From: Martinezella hainanensis
GTDB lineage: Bacteria; Pseudomonadota; Alphaproteobacteria; Rhizobiales; Rhizobiaceae
Direction of reading: 5' to 3'
NCBI RefSeq assembly: GCF_900094555.1
Contig: NZ_FMAC01000012.1
Location: 1-64,000, forward strand
DNA length: 64,000 nt
Under the pieces are notes generated by a model that did no database searches, was not told where the DNA came from, and saw nothing but the letters and a program-made list of their open reading frames with translations. Positions 61,064 through 64,000 of the stretch are shown here, piece after piece. The stretch's first letter is position 1. Each line of letters starts with the position of its first letter. A program made the position numbers and the translations under genes.

Positions 61064-61879
61064 ATGGGCAAGGTAATCGTCGTCACATCGGGCAAGGGCG
61101 GAGTTGGAAAGACAACTTCGACGGCCGCATTGGGGGCGGCTCTGGCACAGAGAAACGAAAAGGTCGTCGTCGTCGATTTCGACGTCGGCCTGCGCAATCT
61201 CGATCTGGTAATGGGCGCGGAACGCCGCGTAGTTTATGACCTCGTCAACGTTATTCATGGTGACGCCAAGCTGCCGCAGGCGCTGATCCGCGACAAGCGG
61301 CTGGAGACGCTCTTCCTCCTGCCGGCTTCGCAGACCCGCGACAAGGACAATCTGACGCCCGAGGGTGTCGAGCGCGTCATCAACGAGCTCAAGAACTATT
61401 TCGACTGGGTGATCTGCGATAGCCCGGCGGGCATCGAGCGCGGCGCAACGCTTGCCATGCGTCATGCCGACGTCGCCGTCGTCGTCACCAACCCGGAAGT
61501 CTCGTCGGTGCGCGATTCCGATCGCATCATCGGCCTGCTCGACTCCAAGACGCTGAAGGCAGAGCGCGGCGAGCGCATGGAAAAGCATCTTCTGCTGACC
61601 CGCTTCGATGCCGGTCGCGCCGAACGCGGCGACATGCTGAAGGTCGACGACGTGCTCGAAATCCTCTCCATTCCGCTGCTCGGTATCATCCCGGAAAGCA
61701 CGGACGTCCTGCGCGCCTCTAACCTCGGCTCGCCGGTTACGCTTGCCGATGCGCGCTGCGCGCCGTCGCTTGCCTATTTCGAAGCCGCACGCCGTCTTGC
61801 CGGCGAGCAAGTGCCGATCACCATCCCAGGCGAGAAGCGGGGTATCTTCGGCAAAATCTTCGCAAGGAGGGCCGCATGA
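61064..61879 (+). CDS. minD: Septum site-determining ATPase MinD
   Basis: A 271-residue ParA/MinD ATPase with the deviant Walker A SGKGGVGKTTSTAALG, VVVDFDVGLRNLDLVMG, and WVICDSPAGIERGA (Walker B). The C-terminal KRGIFGKIFARRA is the amphipathic membrane-targeting helix. It recruits MinC to the membrane and is displaced by MinE. Overlaps minE by 4 nt. Confidence 0.97.
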   Translation: MGKVIVVTSGKGGVGKTTSTAALGAALAQRNEKVVVVDFDVGLRNLDLVMGAERRVVYDLVNVIHGDAKLPQALIRDKRLETLFLLPASQTRDKDNLTPEGVERVINELKNYFDWVICDSPAGIERGATLAMRHADVAVVVTNPEVSSVRDSDRIIGLLDSKTLKAERGERMEKHLLLTRFDAGRAERGDMLKVDDVLEILSIPLLGIIPESTDVLRASNLGSPVTLADARCAPSLAYFEAARRLAGEQVPITIPGEKRGIFGKIFARRAA

Positions 61880-62136
61880 GCATTTTCGGACTGTTCCGCA
61901 AGCAGAGATCTGCACCGATGGCGCGCGAGCGCCTGCAGATCCTCCTTGCCCACGAGCGCGCCTCTGTGGGCTCGGATCTCGTATCCGTGCTGAGAGAGGA
62001 AATCCTCGCCGTCATCGCCAAGCATGTACAGGTCGACCGTGACAAGGTGCAGGTGAAGATGGATCGCGACAAGGACGTCTCCATGCTGGAGATCGACGTC
62101 GAGATCCCGCGTGATGCGGCGTTGCAGGCTGCGTGA
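61876..62136 (+). CDS. minE: Cell division topological specificity factor MinE
   Basis: An 86-residue MinE with the N-terminal membrane and MinD-binding segment (FGLFRKQRSAPMARERLQILLAHERA) and a C-terminal topological domain (EEILAVIAKHVQVDRDKVQVKMDRDKDVSMLEIDVEIP). Drives MinCD oscillation. Last gene of the min operon, followed by two hairpins. Confidence 0.96.
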   Translation: MSIFGLFRKQRSAPMARERLQILLAHERASVGSDLVSVLREEILAVIAKHVQVDRDKVQVKMDRDKDVSMLEIDVEIPRDAALQAA

Positions 62137-62172
62137 CGGCCGCCAAGGCGCCGCTCCTATGTGCGAATGATG

Positions 62173-62218
62173 CCACATGGTTTTTGCCATGTGGTGGAAC
62201 TTCGACTTTTTCGAAGTT
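62173..62218 (+). terminator. Two hairpins after minE
   Basis: CCACATGG (62173-62180)/CCATGTGG (62187-62194) with a TTTTTG loop, then AACTTCGA (62198-62205)/TCGAAGTT (62211-62218) with CTTTT loop. They follow minE by about 40 bp and probably end or stabilise the min mRNA. Confidence 0.6.
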
Positions 62219-62325
62219 TACCCTTGCAAAGGGTGTGATTCGCTATTATTTGCACGTCATCACCTGTAACGATGGCCTGCTGCGCTGACATTTCTGTGTC
62301 GAGCCGGTGTTCGCTGTCCGGGTTA

Positions 62326-62372
62326 AAAAGCAAGGGCGCTCCCCAGAAATGGGTAGAGCGCCCTTTGCTTTT
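62326..62372 (+). terminator. Long terminator hairpin, possible sRNA 3' end
   Basis: AAAAGCAAGGGCGCTC (62326-62341) pairs with GAGCGCCCTTTGCTTTT (62356-62372), with one bulged T and an inner CCC/GGG pair in the loop. This is a very strong rho-independent terminator. No gene ends just before it (minE ends 190 bp upstream, past two other hairpins), so it may end a small RNA begun around 62255. A weak promoter-like pair TTGCAA (62224-62229) and TATTAT (62244-62249) precedes, but its spacing is short. Confidence 0.6.
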
Positions 62373-62444
62373 GTCGCATTCGCGGCGCTTTTCTTGTCCA
62401 ATCCGATGTGCCAGTTTGCGGCGATCATGCGGGAGGCGGCTGGC

Positions 62445-63224
62445 TTGGGTGGATTGAAACATCAATGGAATGCGGTCTTCAGATGCTTGCTCGCCGGCAT
62501 CCTTGCCGCGGCTTGCGCCATCTCCGCCCAGGCGGCGGACAAGACGATCTACCTGACATTCGATGATGGGCCCTTGCCGGGAACGCAAAATGTCCTTTCC
62601 GTGCTGAGTCAGGAAAATGTTCCCGCCGCCATGTTCATGGTCGGCCTGCACGTGGAAACCATCCCCGCCGGCCGCGACCTTCTGGCCGAAGCCAAGGCGA
62701 TGCCGCTGGTGACGGTCGGCAATCACAGCTACAGCCACGCCAATAATCGCTACAGACGATACTATTCCAACACCCAGGCCGTGGTTGCCGACATGTTGCA
62801 CGCCAACCAGGTGCTCGGCCTGACGCCGATCGTCAATGCGCGGCTGCCGGGCAGGGACGTCTTCCGGCTTCCGACAGTGTCGCGCGAGGATCTGTCCATC
62901 AACGTCGCTCAATGGGAGCGCGAATGGCTTGACTACGAGCTTGTCGCCGAGGCGGGGTTCTATCTCTACGGCTGGGATTTCGAATGGGTGCACAGCGACG
63001 ACGGCAAGCCGGTTCAGTCGGTGGACCATCTGGTCAACGAGATCGACCATCTATTCCAATACGGTCGCTTCACGCAGCGCGGAAAGATGATCCTGCTGAT
63101 GCACGATCAGATGTTTCAGGATCAGTTCAACGGCCGCGAAAATCTGCAGTCGCTGATACGCAAGCTGCGCGATCGCGGCTACGCTTTCGGCGACATCCGG
63201 AATTATGCGCCCTCGAGCCCATGA
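62445..63224 (+). CDS. Secreted polysaccharide deacetylase-like protein
   Basis: A NodB-homology (CE4-like) protein of about 259 residues. A signal-like helix ends near AISAQAAD; motif 1 is YLTFDDGPLPGT with the catalytic Asp pair, motif 2 is VGNHSYSHANN (HSxxH metal site), then LPGRDVFRLPT and a late LLMHDQMFQDQFNG. The arrangement matches exported deacetylases in proteobacteria. Start is unsettled: TTG 62445 has GGGAGG 8 bp upstream; ATG 62427 and 62406 have poor sites, and 62307 lies inside the hairpin region. Substrate unknown. Confidence 0.85.
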   Translation: MGGLKHQWNAVFRCLLAGILAAACAISAQAADKTIYLTFDDGPLPGTQNVLSVLSQENVPAAMFMVGLHVETIPAGRDLLAEAKAMPLVTVGNHSYSHANNRYRRYYSNTQAVVADMLHANQVLGLTPIVNARLPGRDVFRLPTVSREDLSINVAQWEREWLDYELVAEAGFYLYGWDFEWVHSDDGKPVQSVDHLVNEIDHLFQYGRFTQRGKMILLMHDQMFQDQFNGRENLQSLIRKLRDRGYAFGDIRNYAPSSP

Positions 63225-63239
63225 TTGCCAGGATTCCGG

Positions 63240-63848
63240 CTAGCCTTGTCTCGCCGCAGCGCCGGCCGCGACCGTCAGGATGAAATCGTCGAGCTCCTGT
63301 TCCAGGCTCTCGATCGGCAGGCCGACAAACCGTCCCTCAAGGCTGATGCTGACGACGCCATGCACGGCACCAAACAGGGTTCTCGCGCGGATGGCGCGCG
63401 CCGTCTCCGACATGTTCGGCTGCAATTCGGCCAGTGGCTCGGCAATGACGCCCATCAGGAACATATGCTCCTCCAGATGCCATTCCGGGCTCGGACGATT
63501 GTCTGGCGGTCGATGGTCGAAAAGCGCCTTCCATAGATTGCGGTGGGTGACTGCGAAGCGCAGATAGCCGCGCGCGAGATTGCGCAATCGATCCGTCGGC
63601 GTGTGATCCTTGACTTCCGCCAGCGTCAGGGAAGCTTCGAGCCCCTTCAATGTCGCCGAGTTGACGTGAATGACAAGATCGTCGAGATCGGCAAAGACCG
63701 TATAGAGGCCGCCGAGGGCGCAGCCGACATCCTGCGTGACATCGCGCGCCCTGAGATTGGAAAGGCCATCGGCCGCTATGCGATTGCGCGCCGCCTCGAT
63801 CAGCCTGAGCTTCAGATCCTCGCGCTTTTCCAGTGTTTTTCTCGCCAT
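63240..63848 (-). CDS. TetR-family transcriptional regulator
   Basis: A 202-residue TetR regulator: HTH KLRLIEAARNRIAADGLSNLRARDVTQDVGCALGGLYTVFADLDDLV, and a C-terminal TetR_C-like domain (WKALFDHRPPD, GAVHGVVSISLEGRFVG). I choose ATG 63848 (MARKTLEKRE); the frame extending to 63959 would read through three operator-like palindromes. Divergent from the gene beginning at 63960. Confidence 0.92.
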   Translation of the reverse strand: MARKTLEKREDLKLRLIEAARNRIAADGLSNLRARDVTQDVGCALGGLYTVFADLDDLVIHVNSATLKGLEASLTLAEVKDHTPTDRLRNLARGYLRFAVTHRNLWKALFDHRPPDNRPSPEWHLEEHMFLMGVIAEPLAELQPNMSETARAIRARTLFGAVHGVVSISLEGRFVGLPIESLEQELDDFILTVAAGAAARQG

Positions 63849-63869
63849 TTTCAATTCCAGTTCGATTTT

Positions 63870-63943
63870 TTGAACGTTGTTCAAAATTTTTCTTGAACGC
63901 CGTTCATGATTCTGGCATACATCGTTTTGTGAACATCGTTCAT
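63870..63943. promoter_or_regulatory. Three tandem palindromic operators for the TetR regulator
   Basis: TTGAACGTTGTTCAA (63870-63884), TTGAACGCCGTTCAT (63893-63907) and GTGAACATCGTTCAT (63929-63943) share TGAAC-N3-GTTCA. They lie between tetR and the divergent gene, centres 23 and 36 bp apart. Likely bound by the TetR protein to control both genes. Confidence 0.75.
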
Positions 63944-63959
63944 AAACGGGAGACGACAA

Positions 63960-64000
63960 ATGTTCAATTCAATTCTGACGCTTATTCGCGGTCGGGCCTA
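63960..64000 (+). CDS. N-terminus of a gene cut by the right edge (possibly PspA-like)
   Basis: ATG at 63960 with a CGGGAGA site upstream begins MFNSILTLIRGRA and runs off the window. The first residues resemble the start of rhizobial PspA/IM30-family membrane-stress proteins, but 13 residues cannot prove this. It is divergent from tetR and preceded by its candidate operators. Confidence 0.4.
   Translation, partial: MFNSILTLIRGRA

Noticed and set aside
62157..63050. 297-residue minus-strand frame opposite the deacetylase gene
   Set aside because: It runs through the terminator hairpin and has no motifs; the plus strand has clear NodB-type motifs.

Overview
The window looks like part of a secondary replicon (chromid or megaplasmid) of a Rhizobiaceae bacterium, most likely Rhizobium sensu lato. 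The grounds are a succinoglycan (exo) cluster in the Sinorhizobium/Agrobacterium gene order, a cobFGHIJKLM block with cobK inverted, minCDE (extrachromosomal in many Rhizobiaceae), rhizobial intergenic palindromic repeats, and high-GC alphaproteobacterial codon use. No rRNA or tRNA gene and no CRISPR array was seen.

Layout. 1-1.6 kb: the 3' end of an IS5-like transposase, a BP74-like domain protein and a probably frameshifted membrane protein gene. 1.7-20.4 kb: exoZ-Q-F-Y (minus), exoX-U (plus), exoV-W (minus) and exoH-K-L-A-M-O-N-P (plus). These cover priming (ExoY), sugar addition (ExoA, L, M, O, U, W), decoration (ExoZ, H, V), polymerisation and export (ExoQ, P, F), trimming (ExoK), UDP-glucose supply (ExoN) and restraint (ExoX). 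The flippase exoT, the nuclease exoI and the epimerase exoB, expected from the S. meliloti order, are absent. 20.4-22.7 kb: an EamA transporter, an FMN reductase and nikR. 22.9-30.0 kb: aerobic cobalamin genes cobM, L, K, J, I, H, G, F.

30-42.5 kb is a run of metabolic and regulatory pairs: AraC regulator with a fosmidomycin-resistance-like MFS pump; D-amino-acid dehydrogenase and alanine racemase with a divergent Lrp; an HWE-family PAS sensor kinase; LysR with an ACS-family MFS permease; ornithine cyclodeaminase-like gene with a divergent Lrp; two small membrane proteins. 42.6-49.4 kb: a HutC-type repressor diverges from a polar amino-acid ABC importer, a HutH-like protein and a SolA-like FAD oxidase. 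The HutH-like protein lacks the Ala-Ser-Gly triad that forms the MIO cofactor, so this operon may carry out a reaction other than histidine deamination. 49.4-53.2 kb: cytochrome b561, aldehyde dehydrogenase with divergent LysR, and an O-methyltransferase.

53.2-60 kb looks like an envelope redox or stress module: two exported alpha/beta hydrolases, a DipZ fusion, an OmpR/EnvZ-type two-component system and an OsmC/Ohr protein. The dipZ/hydrolase intergenic region has four tandem GATACA-like pairs at 10-11 bp period, and a related pair lies before the OsmC gene, which suggests a local regulon. 60.1-64 kb: an unannotated 47-codon exported peptide, minCDE, a strong terminator hairpin (possible sRNA end), a polysaccharide deacetylase, and a TetR regulator with three tandem palindromic operators before a gene cut by the right edge.
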